64,000 nt of DNA from Thermohalobaculum sp039027855 (GTDB lineage Bacteria; Pseudomonadota; Alphaproteobacteria; Rhodobacterales; Rhodobacteraceae), in NCBI GenBank assembly GCA_039027855.1, contig JBCCJI010000020.1, positions 1-64,000 of the forward strand, in the 5' to 3' direction. Positions 25,430 to 32,309 of the stretch are shown here, one piece after another. The position numbers and the translations under genes are program-made. The notes beneath the pieces were generated by a model that saw nothing but the letters and a program-made list of their open reading frames with translations, was not told the origin of the DNA and did no database searches. Position 1 is the stretch's first letter, and each line of letters starts with the position of its first letter.

Positions 25430-25645
25430 ATGCGTCAGGGCATTGCAAGAAGGCTGTCCCATTTCTTCGCAGACCGGTCAGGTGCGGTTGCGCTCGACTG
25501 GATCGCGATGGGGACCATCGTGCTCATTCTCGGGATCGCGACGGCGGGCTCGCTCGGCGACGATGTTGAGATGGTGCAGAGCTCCATGAACACGCTGATG
25601 GATCATCTGCCGGGCGGAGAGGCGGCCGATACGCTCGAAGAGTGA
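25430..25645 (+). CDS. small Flp-pilin-like membrane protein
   Basis: This 71-residue protein has a short basic N-terminus (MRQGIARRLSHFFADRSG), then a hydrophobic segment (AVALDWIAMGTIVLILGIAT) and an acidic tail. The RDRSGAVALDWIAMG-type layout resembles Flp/Fap pilin subunits, whose conserved Gly/Glu-containing segment precedes the helix. It lacks the strict G-x4-E of classical pilins, having D instead, so it may be a pilin-like relative. No tad or pilus genes are near. The 284 bp upstream (25146-25429) hold no other gene but must carry the etfB promoter on the other strand. Confidence 0.6.
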   Translation: MRQGIARRLSHFFADRSGAVALDWIAMGTIVLILGIATAGSLGDDVEMVQSSMNTLMDHLPGGEAADTLEE

Positions 25646-25701
25646 CGCCTTGTGGGTCACCGCGACTGGCTGCGCACCATCGGCCATGGCTGCGCTGCCA
25701 A

Positions 25702-26706
25702 TCAGCCGTTTTTCCTGACGATGCAGGCACCGCCTGCGGCCTTGACCCTTCGGCATAGCCGGGCGGCTTCGGCGCGGCTTCTGGCACCGAACTGCACCGA
25801 CCAAAGCGGCCGCATGCCCCTCGGTCCGCGTTTCGCCACCACCTGCGTCGGCGCCCCACCGATCAGGTTGCCAAAGCGCGCGCGGACGCGGTTTCCCTGC
25901 GAGACCGCTCGACCCCGGTTCACGTTGCCGGCGACCTGCGCCCCCCAGGGCAGGCGCGCGATGCCCTTGGCCCGCGTGCGCATCACGGGCAGGGCGCTGC
26001 AGGCATCCTCGAATGCCGTGTCCGGCGCCAGCGGCCTCGGCTCCACCTCGCGGCCGGTCTTGAGGAACCATTCCGCTTCGTGCCCGGTGATCGCCGCGAC
26101 ATAGGCCCGTGTCTCGGCCGGCAGCCCCGAGCGGCCCGAGCGCCATTTGACCACGCGCCCGGCGCCTGCGTTGTAGCCCGCCGCCGCCAGGCCCCAGTTG
26201 CCGAGGTCGCGGCGCAGATCCGCCAGATGCGCCGCCGAAGCCGGGATCGCCTGTGTCGGATCCCAGGGGTCCTCCAGCCCCACCAGCTTCGCGGTCCCGG
26301 GCATGAACTGCGCGATGCCCTGCGCACCCTTGGGGCTGAGGGCTCGGGCGTCGAAGCGGCTTTCGCGCCAGATCAGTCGGGCAAAGTACGCCGGCGGCAG
26401 CCCGTGCTGCTTGGCCGAGGCCTCGATCAGGCGGCAGATCGGTCGGGCCTTCTCGGTCTTGGCGATGCGCTCGGCCGGGCGGCGATCGGGCAGAGCGGCG
26501 ACCAGCGGCGCCTGCGCAGTGATGCCAAGCGCGCGCGCGCCGTCGTCCGGGATCAGGCGCGCGGGGCCCGGCCCTTCCGCCGCAAGCGCCGCTTGCGCCG
26601 CCAGCGCCACGGCAAGACCGCCGCCGATTCGCGCCCCGGTGCGGGCTGCACGTCCTGCCCAACCCCCGACCAGAGCGCGGCTGCCCGTTCGAAATCCTCC
26701 GCCCAT
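25702..26706 (-). CDS. lytic transglycosylase (SLT domain) with C-terminal SPOR-like region
   Basis: The product has 334 residues. After a signal-like segment (IGGGLAVALAAQAALAAEG) the SLT domain reads IEASAKQHGLPPAYFARLIW, then RESRFDARALSPKGAQGIAQ with the catalytic Glu, FMPGTAKLVGLEDPWDP and AAAGYNAGAGRVVKW. The C-terminal LWSVQFGARSRAEAARLCRR resembles a SPOR peptidoglycan-binding domain. It should cleave glycan strands in the periplasm. I prefer ATG 26706; GTG 26772 is also open. It overlaps the end of the preceding hypothetical gene by about 150 bp, which is unusual. Confidence 0.88.
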   Translation of the reverse strand: MGGGFRTGSRALVGGWAGRAARTGARIGGGLAVALAAQAALAAEGPGPARLIPDDGARALGITAQAPLVAALPDRRPAERIAKTEKARPICRLIEASAKQHGLPPAYFARLIWRESRFDARALSPKGAQGIAQFMPGTAKLVGLEDPWDPTQAIPASAAHLADLRRDLGNWGLAAAGYNAGAGRVVKWRSGRSGLPAETRAYVAAITGHEAEWFLKTGREVEPRPLAPDTAFEDACSALPVMRTRAKGIARLPWGAQVAGNVNRGRAVSQGNRVRARFGNLIGGAPTQVVAKRGPRGMRPLWSVQFGARSRAEAARLCRRVKAAGGACIVRKNG

Positions 26707-27152
26707 AGCGGATCGTCCTCCGTCGCTGCGGCCGCCGCCATCCGTTCGGCCGGCCGCAATCCCTCGAGCCACGCTGCTAGCACGGCGGCGGGGGCACGGG
26801 CGATGAACAAGTCTGCCACCAGCGCGTCGCCCTGCCGCAGGGGCGCCATCGCAGGAACCGCGAGCGTCCAGCGCGCGATCGCCCGCGACAGCACACTGGT
26901 CTCAAGGCTGTCGAGCGCGCCGAGCGCCCCGGTCAGCGACCGTTCACCGACTGCCATGGTCGTGAGGATCGTCGCAAAGCCCGGTCGACGCATGCCGCCC
27001 TGGGCTGAGCGTGCGATCTGCCCCTCCGGCGCCGCCACCGCGTCGCAGAGCAGCGCCGCGAGGAACGCATCCAGCGGATCCGACAGCGGCTGCGGTGCCA
27101 GGACCGGGTGAGCAAGGGCCATGCGCCAGTCATCCCACTGGCCTGCGGCCAA
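26553..27152 (-). CDS. hypothetical protein overlapping the transglycosylase start
   Basis: The family is unknown. The frame gives an Ala/Leu-rich helical protein (DPLDAFLAALLCDAVAAPEG, ARAPAAVLAAWLEGLRPAER). The start at 27152 would be TTG; the same frame remains open upstream to the PduO-type gene stop, reading on as Leu-Ser-Gln-Thr-Asn-Gly, so the real start may be a rare codon near 27245. The last 50 residues overlap the signal region of the transglycosylase and are Arg-rich (WRWRRKRRLRRKG), so either the C-terminus is frame-shifted or the transglycosylase starts later. Its body looks coding, but its limits are uncertain. Confidence 0.5.
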   Translation of the reverse strand: MAAGQWDDWRMALAHPVLAPQPLSDPLDAFLAALLCDAVAAPEGQIARSAQGGMRRPGFATILTTMAVGERSLTGALGALDSLETSVLSRAIARWTLAVPAMAPLRQGDALVADLFIARAPAAVLAAWLEGLRPAERMAAAAATEDDPLWAEDFERAAALWSGVGQDVQPAPGRESAAVLPWRWRRKRRLRRKGRAPRA

Positions 27153-27241
27153 GGCCCTACAACGGGTGGTCAGGATCGTCTCATCGCCCGCCGCGTCGGT
27201 CAGGCGGGCCAGAGCCGTCTCAACCGTCCCGTTGGTCTGGC

Positions 27242-27826
27242 TCAGCGGTTCTTGCCGGGCACCCAGAGGATGTCGCCGCGGCCTTCGTCATTGGCGATGC
27301 GCGAGGCGACGAAGAACCAGTCGGACAGCCGGTTCAGGTATTTCAGCGCAGCCTGGTTCACACCCTCGGTCGCGGTCAGCGCGATGGTCAGCCGCTCGGC
27401 GCGACGACACACAGTACGCGCCATGTGCAGGTGTGCGGCCAGTGGCGTCCCCCCCGGCAGGATGAATGACCGTAGCGGCTGCAGCTTGGCATTCATCACA
27501 TCGATCTCCGCCTCCAGCCGGTCCACCTGCTCGGCCACCATGCGCAGCGGCGGGTACTCGCGCTCGCCGTCCTTCTCCATGTTCGGCGTGCAGAGATCGG
27601 CGCCGAGGTCGAACAGGTCATTTTGGATCCGCGTGATCGGCTCGACCATGGCGCCATCGCCCTCGTCCATCGCCGCCAGGCGCGCGAGACCCAGCACCGC
27701 GTTCATCTCGTCGACCGTGCCATAGGCGCTGACCCGGGCCGAGTGCTTGGCCACGCGGCTGCCATCGCCAAGCGCCGTCTCGCCGGCATCACCGGTCCGG
27801 GTATAGATCTTGTTCAGCACCACCAT
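27242..27826 (-). CDS. cob(I)yrinic acid a,c-diamide adenosyltransferase, PduO type
   Basis: The 194-residue protein starts MVVLNKIYTRTGDAGETALG, the PduO family N-terminus with the ATP-binding TRTGD.G.T. It continues with RVSAYGTVDEMNAVLG, IQNDLFDLGADL, and FILPGGTPLAAHLHMARTV followed by CRRAER. It adenosylates cob(I)alamin to coenzyme B12. The length is normal. The start ATG at 27826 is chosen because upstream sequence in this frame is Arg-rich and not conserved. No cobalamin riboswitch is visible nearby. Confidence 0.95.
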   Translation of the reverse strand: MVVLNKIYTRTGDAGETALGDGSRVAKHSARVSAYGTVDEMNAVLGLARLAAMDEGDGAMVEPITRIQNDLFDLGADLCTPNMEKDGEREYPPLRMVAEQVDRLEAEIDVMNAKLQPLRSFILPGGTPLAAHLHMARTVCRRAERLTIALTATEGVNQAALKYLNRLSDWFFVASRIANDEGRGDILWVPGKNR

Positions 27827-27912
27827 GGCGCGGTTCCCCTGGCTGTCCGGCCCGCCCGTCGGGCCACTGTTGTTCGGTGATGTCGCCCGCCGATACGCCG
27901 CCCGGCGGGCGC

Positions 27913-28107
27913 TCAGGTCTGCGTGAGAAGCGCGAAGCCCACGAGCAGCAGGACCGCGATCGCCTGCGCCGCGATCCGCCAGCGCATCATCTTGTTGGAA
28001 AACCCGCTCGACGCCTTGCCCGTGCCGAAACCGGCCACACCGACGGCCAGGATGCCGAGGACGACGAGACAGGCAACGATGCCCGTGAAACTCAGAATGC
28101 TGCTCAT
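27913..28107 (-). CDS. twin-transmembrane HIG1-domain small protein
   Basis: The 64-residue protein has two membrane helices (ILSFTGIVACLVVLGILAVG and IAAQAIAVLLLVGFALLT) joined by a loop GFGTGKASSGFSNKMMRWR. The SNKMMRWRI segment between two helices is typical of HIG1-type proteins, which associate with respiratory oxidases. It precedes the PduO-type gene on the same strand by about 86 bp, an arrangement I have seen described for Rhodobacterales. Confidence 0.85.
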   Translation of the reverse strand: MSSILSFTGIVACLVVLGILAVGVAGFGTGKASSGFSNKMMRWRIAAQAIAVLLLVGFALLTQT

Positions 28108-28230
28108 GGGGGCTCCTACTCCGTCCCGCGCCCTGTGGCGAGCGCTGATCGGCTACCACGCTCCCTCGCGCGGCGAGACATCCGCAGCGCGGCGGCCGTC
28201 TCCACATTGTGGCGTGTCAGGCTCTGCAGG

Positions 28231-28290
28231 GCGACCATCCCCACGGCCACCATTCCCACGGCGACCATCCCCACGGCGACCATCCCCGTC
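28231..28290. repeat. 15-bp tandem repeat at the 3' end of an SDR gene
   Basis: Four 15-bp units start at 28231, 28246, 28261 and 28276. The consensus is GCGACCATCCCCACG; unit 2 has two changes and unit 4 is degenerate at its end. The array lies directly after (on the minus strand) the SDR stop codon at 28289-28291, and inside the 181 bp between 28108 and 28288. The unit is a multiple of three and stays open on the minus strand, so read-through would add a GMVAV repeat. Confidence 0.88.
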
Positions 28291-29122
28291 AGACCCGGAT
28301 CGCGATGCGGTCGACCAGCCGGGGCGGGAGCGTTCGCTTGAAGATCGCCATGGCCCAGGTCGGCGTCGTCACCGGGTAGTGCAACCGCGGCCGGCGTGCC
28401 TCGAAGAAGTGCAGCGTCGCCTTGGTGGTCGCCTCGCAGTTCAACTCGCCGGGATCGGGCTTGCCGCCCTCGGGCGCATAAAGCCGCGGCTCCATCACCG
28501 TCTCGTAGAACTTGCCCCAATAGCTGCCGCGGCGGTCGATCCATCTCTCATAGTGCTTCTGGCTGTTCACCCTGATCTTGGTCGTCACCGGCCCGGGCTC
28601 GATCAGCGCGATATGGATGCCCGAGCCGTCCAGCTCCAGCCGCAGCGTGTCGGTATAGCCCTCTAGCGCGAACTTGGTGCTGTTGTAGGCGCCGCGCATC
28701 CGGAGCGCGACGAACCCGAGGATCGAGGAGTTCTGCAGGATCCGCCCGTGGCCTTGCTTGCGCATCACCGGCAGCACCCGGCGTGTGAGCTCGTGCCAGC
28801 CGAAGAAATTGACCTCGAAAATCGCGCGGAGGGCATCGGTCGGCAGATCCTCGATGGCCCCGGGCTGAGCATAGGCGCCGTTGTTGAAAAGCCCGTCGAG
28901 CGTGCCGCCCGTCTCCTCCAGCGCGCGCTCGATACCGGCGGCGATACTATCGGTCGAGGCGAGATCCAGTGCCCAGCTCTCCAACCCCTCCTCGCGCAGG
29001 CGCGCCGCGTCCTCCTCGGCCCGGCAGGTGGCAAAGACCCGCCAGCCCCGCGCCTTCATCGCATGGGCCGCGTGGTGACCGATCCCGCTGGAACAGCCGG
29101 TGATGAGCACGCTGCGCGTCAT
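28289..29122 (-). CDS. short-chain dehydrogenase/reductase family oxidoreductase
   Basis: The 277-residue Rossmann enzyme has the cofactor motif TGCSSGIG, LFNNGAYAQPG (the NNAG position), NSSILGFVALRMRGAYNSTK with the catalytic Ser and YxxxK, and FALEGYTDTLRLEL. A C-terminal extension follows the catalytic core. The absence of a strong acidic residue after the first strand-helix turn leaves NAD versus NADP open; the R in CRAEEDAARL hints at NADP. Its substrate is unknown. It is a single gene: the next upstream gene on this strand, the HNH protein, ends 143 bp away. A 15-bp tandem repeat starts at its stop codon. Confidence 0.9.
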   Translation of the reverse strand: MTRSVLITGCSSGIGHHAAHAMKARGWRVFATCRAEEDAARLREEGLESWALDLASTDSIAAGIERALEETGGTLDGLFNNGAYAQPGAIEDLPTDALRAIFEVNFFGWHELTRRVLPVMRKQGHGRILQNSSILGFVALRMRGAYNSTKFALEGYTDTLRLELDGSGIHIALIEPGPVTTKIRVNSQKHYERWIDRRGSYWGKFYETVMEPRLYAPEGGKPDPGELNCEATTKATLHFFEARRPRLHYPVTTPTWAMAIFKRTLPPRLVDRIAIRV

Positions 29123-29265
29123 GAAGTCTCCCCTACCGCAGGATCGGATCCACTGAGGCGCCCAGATAGCGCAGACCTGCGTGATCGTCGCTGTCGAAGT
29201 TAGGACCCATCGCGCACCGCGCGCGTTCGACATTCGGCGTCGCCTTGGCGCGGTTGTGTCTCGTC

Positions 29266-29643
29266 TCAGCGCCTCCGCCGCAAGGATCGAACGCTGCCAG
29301 CGTGGAAGGCTGGGTCTTTGTCGGCCACCCAGGCGATGAAGCGGGCGAGGCGGGGATGCGCTCTCAGCGCCGCCATGTCGGCATAGTCGCGGGCCAGCTC
29401 CGCCTCGCTCAGCGTCGCGTGGATCTCGTTGTGGCAGATCTGGTGGAGGAGCACTGTGCGCCCATGGGTGCCGCCCTTCAGCCGAGGCACCAGGTGATGC
29501 AGCGACTGCCGTACATGCGCCGGGATCGGCCGGTGGCAGAGACCGCAGACCGGTGTTTCGCCGCGGGCACGGCATGGATCGTCGGCATCATCCGACCCGG
29601 CGACGGGTAGGGTCCTTAAGATGCTCTTTCGCCGACGTGCCAT
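29266..29643 (-). CDS. HNH endonuclease-like protein
   Basis: This 125-residue protein has CGLCHRPIP, then SLHHLVPRLKGGTHGRT and LLHQICHNEIHA. These give a CxxC, the HH of the HNH motif, and CHNEIH, so the zinc-finger HNH core is complete. Small stand-alone HNH proteins of this kind are common in alphaproteobacteria and their role is unclear. Its ATG lies only 18 bp from the divergent ATG of the amidoligase-fusion gene, so one or both promoters must sit in coding sequence, or one start is misplaced. Confidence 0.85.
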   Translation of the reverse strand: MARRRKSILRTLPVAGSDDADDPCRARGETPVCGLCHRPIPAHVRQSLHHLVPRLKGGTHGRTVLLHQICHNEIHATLSEAELARDYADMAALRAHPRLARFIAWVADKDPAFHAGSVRSLRRRR

Positions 29644-29661
29644 GCGCTACACATACCACCC

Positions 29662-31179
29662 ATGAGCAATGCCGCGACGCCAAAGCCCGCCGATATCCCC
29701 GCCAATACCGTTCTGGCGCCCCCCGTCCCGCTGAATGCGGCGGGCGTGAAGCGTCAGGTTGGTGTGGAGTTGGAGTTTGGCGGCATCGACGCCATCACCG
29801 CCGCGACAACGCTTGCGGAGGCGCTGCCGGGCACGCTGATCACGCAATCCAGTCATCAATTCACCATCGAGGCCGAGGCGGGGTCGTTCCGCGTGGAGCT
29901 CGATGCCCGTTGGTCGCATCCGGGCTTTGTCAAAACCCACCTCGATGAGCTGCCGGAGACCCTGCTCGAACGGCTGGGTGACGCCCTCGGCGCGGGAATC
30001 GAGACGCGGATCGCCGAGGCGGTCGGCGCCGTCGCCGGGATCGTGATGCCGGTCGAGGTGGTCGCCCCGCCGATCCCGTGGGACCGTCTCGAGACGCTGA
30101 CGCCGATCACGGAGGCGCTGGCCCGGGCCGGCGCGCTCGGCACCCGCCACTCCGCCCTTGCCGGCTTTGGCATGCATCTGAACATCGAGGTGGTCTCGCT
30201 CGCGCCTGATTATCTGCTCTCGGTTCTGCGGGCCTATGTCATCCTCGCGACCTCGCTGAGGCGGAAAAGCCGCCTCGACCCGGTGCGTTATGTGCAGAGC
30301 TATATCGATCCCTTCCCGCTCGCCTATGCCCGCCACATCCTGCAGCCCGGCTATCGCCCCGATGCCGAGCAGCTGATCCGCGATCACATCGCCTTCAATC
30401 CGTCGCGGAACTACGAGCTGGACATGCTGCCGATCTTCGCCGCGATCGATGCCGATCTCGTCGCCGAATTGTTGCCCGGAGAGAAGAACGCCGGGCGACC
30501 GACCTTTCACTGGCGCCTGCCGGACTGTCGGCTGGATGAGCCCGGTTGGGACCTGAGGCAGGACTGGGCGCGCTGGGTCGCGGTCGAGCGCCTCGCCGCC
30601 GATCCGGGCCTGCTGGCCGAGGAGGGGGAGCGCTTTCTCCTCACCGGCCCCATGACCGAGGCGGAGGCGCGGGTGAACCGCCTGCTGGGGGCGATCACCG
30701 GCGACGCCCAGCCCGGCGAGCGGCGCGCACGCCCCCAAGAGACACCGCCGGCCCGGCGCCCTGTCGCCAAGCGGCTCGCCGATGCGCCCGAGCAGCCTTC
30801 CAAGGTGACGGAGCCGCCACGCGGGACCGTGACGCTGCAGACCATCGCAATGCCGGCCGACACCAACGCCAATGGCGACATCTTCGGCGGTTGGCTGATG
30901 GCGCAGATGGACCTCGGCGCTTCGGTGCTGGCCCGCGGCCGTGCCCGGGGCCGGGTCGCCACCGTGGCGGTGGAGAGCATGACCTTCCTCAAACCCGTGC
31001 GCGTGGGCGATGTCGTCTCGATCCATGCCGATATGCAGCGCGAGGGTCGAAGCTCGATGCGCATCGGGATCGAGGTCTGGATCACACGACAGCCGAGCGG
31101 TAGCCGGATCAAGGTGACCGAAGCGACCTTCACCTTTGTCGCGATCTCCGAGGATGGCCAGAGCCGCCCGCTGCCGTGA
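29662..31179 (+). CDS. amidoligase family domain fused to YciA-like acyl-CoA thioesterase domain
   Basis: The frame encodes 505 residues without a stop. Residues 30-345 match the putative amidoligase family (COOH-NH2 ligase fold): RQVGVELEFGG, QFTIEAEAGSFRVELD, GFGMHLNIEV, RKSRLDPVRYVQSYIDPFPL, and FNPSRNYELDMLPI. Residues 346-381 are a Pro/Arg-rich linker. Residues 382-497 are a hotdog thioesterase of YciA type: GTVTLQTIAMPADTNANGDI, FGGWLMAQMDLGA, ESMTFLKPVRVGD and IKVTEATFTFVAI. Stand-alone YciA starts like residue 382, whose codon is GTG (30805), but without a clear ribosome binding site. Such amidoligases usually neighbour a glutamine-amidotransferase-type hydrolase, which is absent here. 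So this is either a true fusion or two genes joined by loss of a stop. Confidence 0.82.
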   Translation: MSNAATPKPADIPANTVLAPPVPLNAAGVKRQVGVELEFGGIDAITAATTLAEALPGTLITQSSHQFTIEAEAGSFRVELDARWSHPGFVKTHLDELPETLLERLGDALGAGIETRIAEAVGAVAGIVMPVEVVAPPIPWDRLETLTPITEALARAGALGTRHSALAGFGMHLNIEVVSLAPDYLLSVLRAYVILATSLRRKSRLDPVRYVQSYIDPFPLAYARHILQPGYRPDAEQLIRDHIAFNPSRNYELDMLPIFAAIDADLVAELLPGEKNAGRPTFHWRLPDCRLDEPGWDLRQDWARWVAVERLAADPGLLAEEGERFLLTGPMTEAEARVNRLLGAITGDAQPGERRARPQETPPARRPVAKRLADAPEQPSKVTEPPRGTVTLQTIAMPADTNANGDIFGGWLMAQMDLGASVLARGRARGRVATVAVESMTFLKPVRVGDVVSIHADMQREGRSSMRIGIEVWITRQPSGSRIKVTEATFTFVAISEDGQSRPLP

Positions 31180-31266
31180 CGCAGCGCCAGGCCGAGAACC
31201 GGCTAGTCTGTATGCACCCCTGCCACGTAATTGATCCGCAGCGGCAAATGCCGCAGCGTCGCGTCC

Positions 31267-32010
31267 ATGACATTCGCCATTCTCGCCGATATCCACGCCA
31301 ACAGCTTCGCGCTCGACGCCGTCCTTGCGGACATGGGCGATCTCGGTATCGCCAAAGCCGTCATTCTGGGTGACCACCTGAGCGGCCCGATCGATGCCGC
31401 CGGCACCGCCGAGCGCCTGATGGCGCGGTCGTATCCCTCGATCCGCGGCAACCATGATCGCTGGCTTATCGAGCAGGACCCGGCCGCGATGGGCGTCACC
31501 GACCGCGTCTCCCACGCGGTGCTGAGCAGGGCGCATCTCGACTGGCTGGCGGGCCTGCCGCCGACGCTGACCGTGTTCGACGATGTCTTCCTCTGCCACG
31601 GCACGCCGCGAAGCGACGTCACCTACTGGCTCGAGCGTGTCGAGCCTTCCGGGGTGGTCCGTGCCGCCTCACGCGCCGAGACCGAGGCGGAAGCGGCGGG
31701 GATCGAGGCAAGCCTCATCCTCTGCGCCCATACCCATATTCCGCGGGCGGTGCGCCTTGGAGACGGGCGCATGGTGGTCAATCCCGGCAGTGTGGGCTGC
31801 CCGGCCTATGACGATGACACGCCCGTCTATCACCGGATGCAGACCGGCACCCCCCATGCCAGCTACGCCATCGCCGAGCGTCGGGGTGCCAGCTGGACTA
31901 TCACCCATCGCTCCGTCCCCTACGCCTCGGACGCCGCCGCCGCTGAGGCGCGCCGGCAAGGCCGCGACGACTGGGCCCACGCCCTCGCCACCGGGTGGTA
32001 CGCGCGATAA
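31267..32010 (+). CDS. metallophosphoesterase (YfcE-like)
   Basis: The 247-residue protein has the calcineurin-like metal motifs in order: FAILADIHAN (D-x-H), ILGDHLSG (GD), IRGNHDRW (GNHD), LCHGTPRSD (H) and ILCAHTHIPRAV (GHTH-like, with Ala for Gly), then VVNPGSVGCPAYDDD. Such enzymes hydrolyse phosphomono- or diesters with two metal ions. The start at 31267 places MTFAILADIH at the N-terminus, as in relatives. It follows the amidoligase fusion by 87 bp on the same strand. The substrate cannot be inferred. Confidence 0.92.
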   Translation: MTFAILADIHANSFALDAVLADMGDLGIAKAVILGDHLSGPIDAAGTAERLMARSYPSIRGNHDRWLIEQDPAAMGVTDRVSHAVLSRAHLDWLAGLPPTLTVFDDVFLCHGTPRSDVTYWLERVEPSGVVRAASRAETEAEAAGIEASLILCAHTHIPRAVRLGDGRMVVNPGSVGCPAYDDDTPVYHRMQTGTPHASYAIAERRGASWTITHRSVPYASDAAAAEARRQGRDDWAHALATGWYAR

Positions 32011-32160
32011 CACCAGAGAACTTGGTCCGGGCGTGGAGCGCAGTATTGCATCCTAGCCTGGTGCGGTGACGGCCTGAGTTTGCCGTCGTGGCAAGGCCCG
32101 ATTGGTATCTGGTGGAAGGCCGGGCCCGACCCGGCCGCAGCGGTGAAGAGGACCGACCGC

Positions 32161-32183
32161 CGGCGGGGGGTGATCCCCCGCCG
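32161..32183. other. strong hairpin in the leader of a chemoreceptor gene
   Basis: CGGCGGGGG (32161-32169), loop GTGAT, CCCCCGCCG (32175-32183): a perfect 9-bp GC stem about 127 bp before the chemoreceptor start and 150 bp after the phosphoesterase stop. No T run follows, so it may be a leader structure rather than an intrinsic terminator. The rest of 32011-32309 holds no recognised riboswitch or gene. Confidence 0.5.
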
Positions 32184-32309
32184 ATTGCAGGACGGCACCG
32201 GCGGCGGGAGGTGTCTCGCATGGTCCACGCGGCCGCACACTTTCCTCACCGCTCCGTAACCGATTTCGGCGACCACCTTCCCGGTCGAGCGACGCACGGG
32301 GAGAGGGCT

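Noticed and set aside
32011..32309. Riboswitch in the chemoreceptor leader
   Set aside because: There is a strong hairpin, but I could not match conserved cores of c-di-GMP or other known riboswitches.
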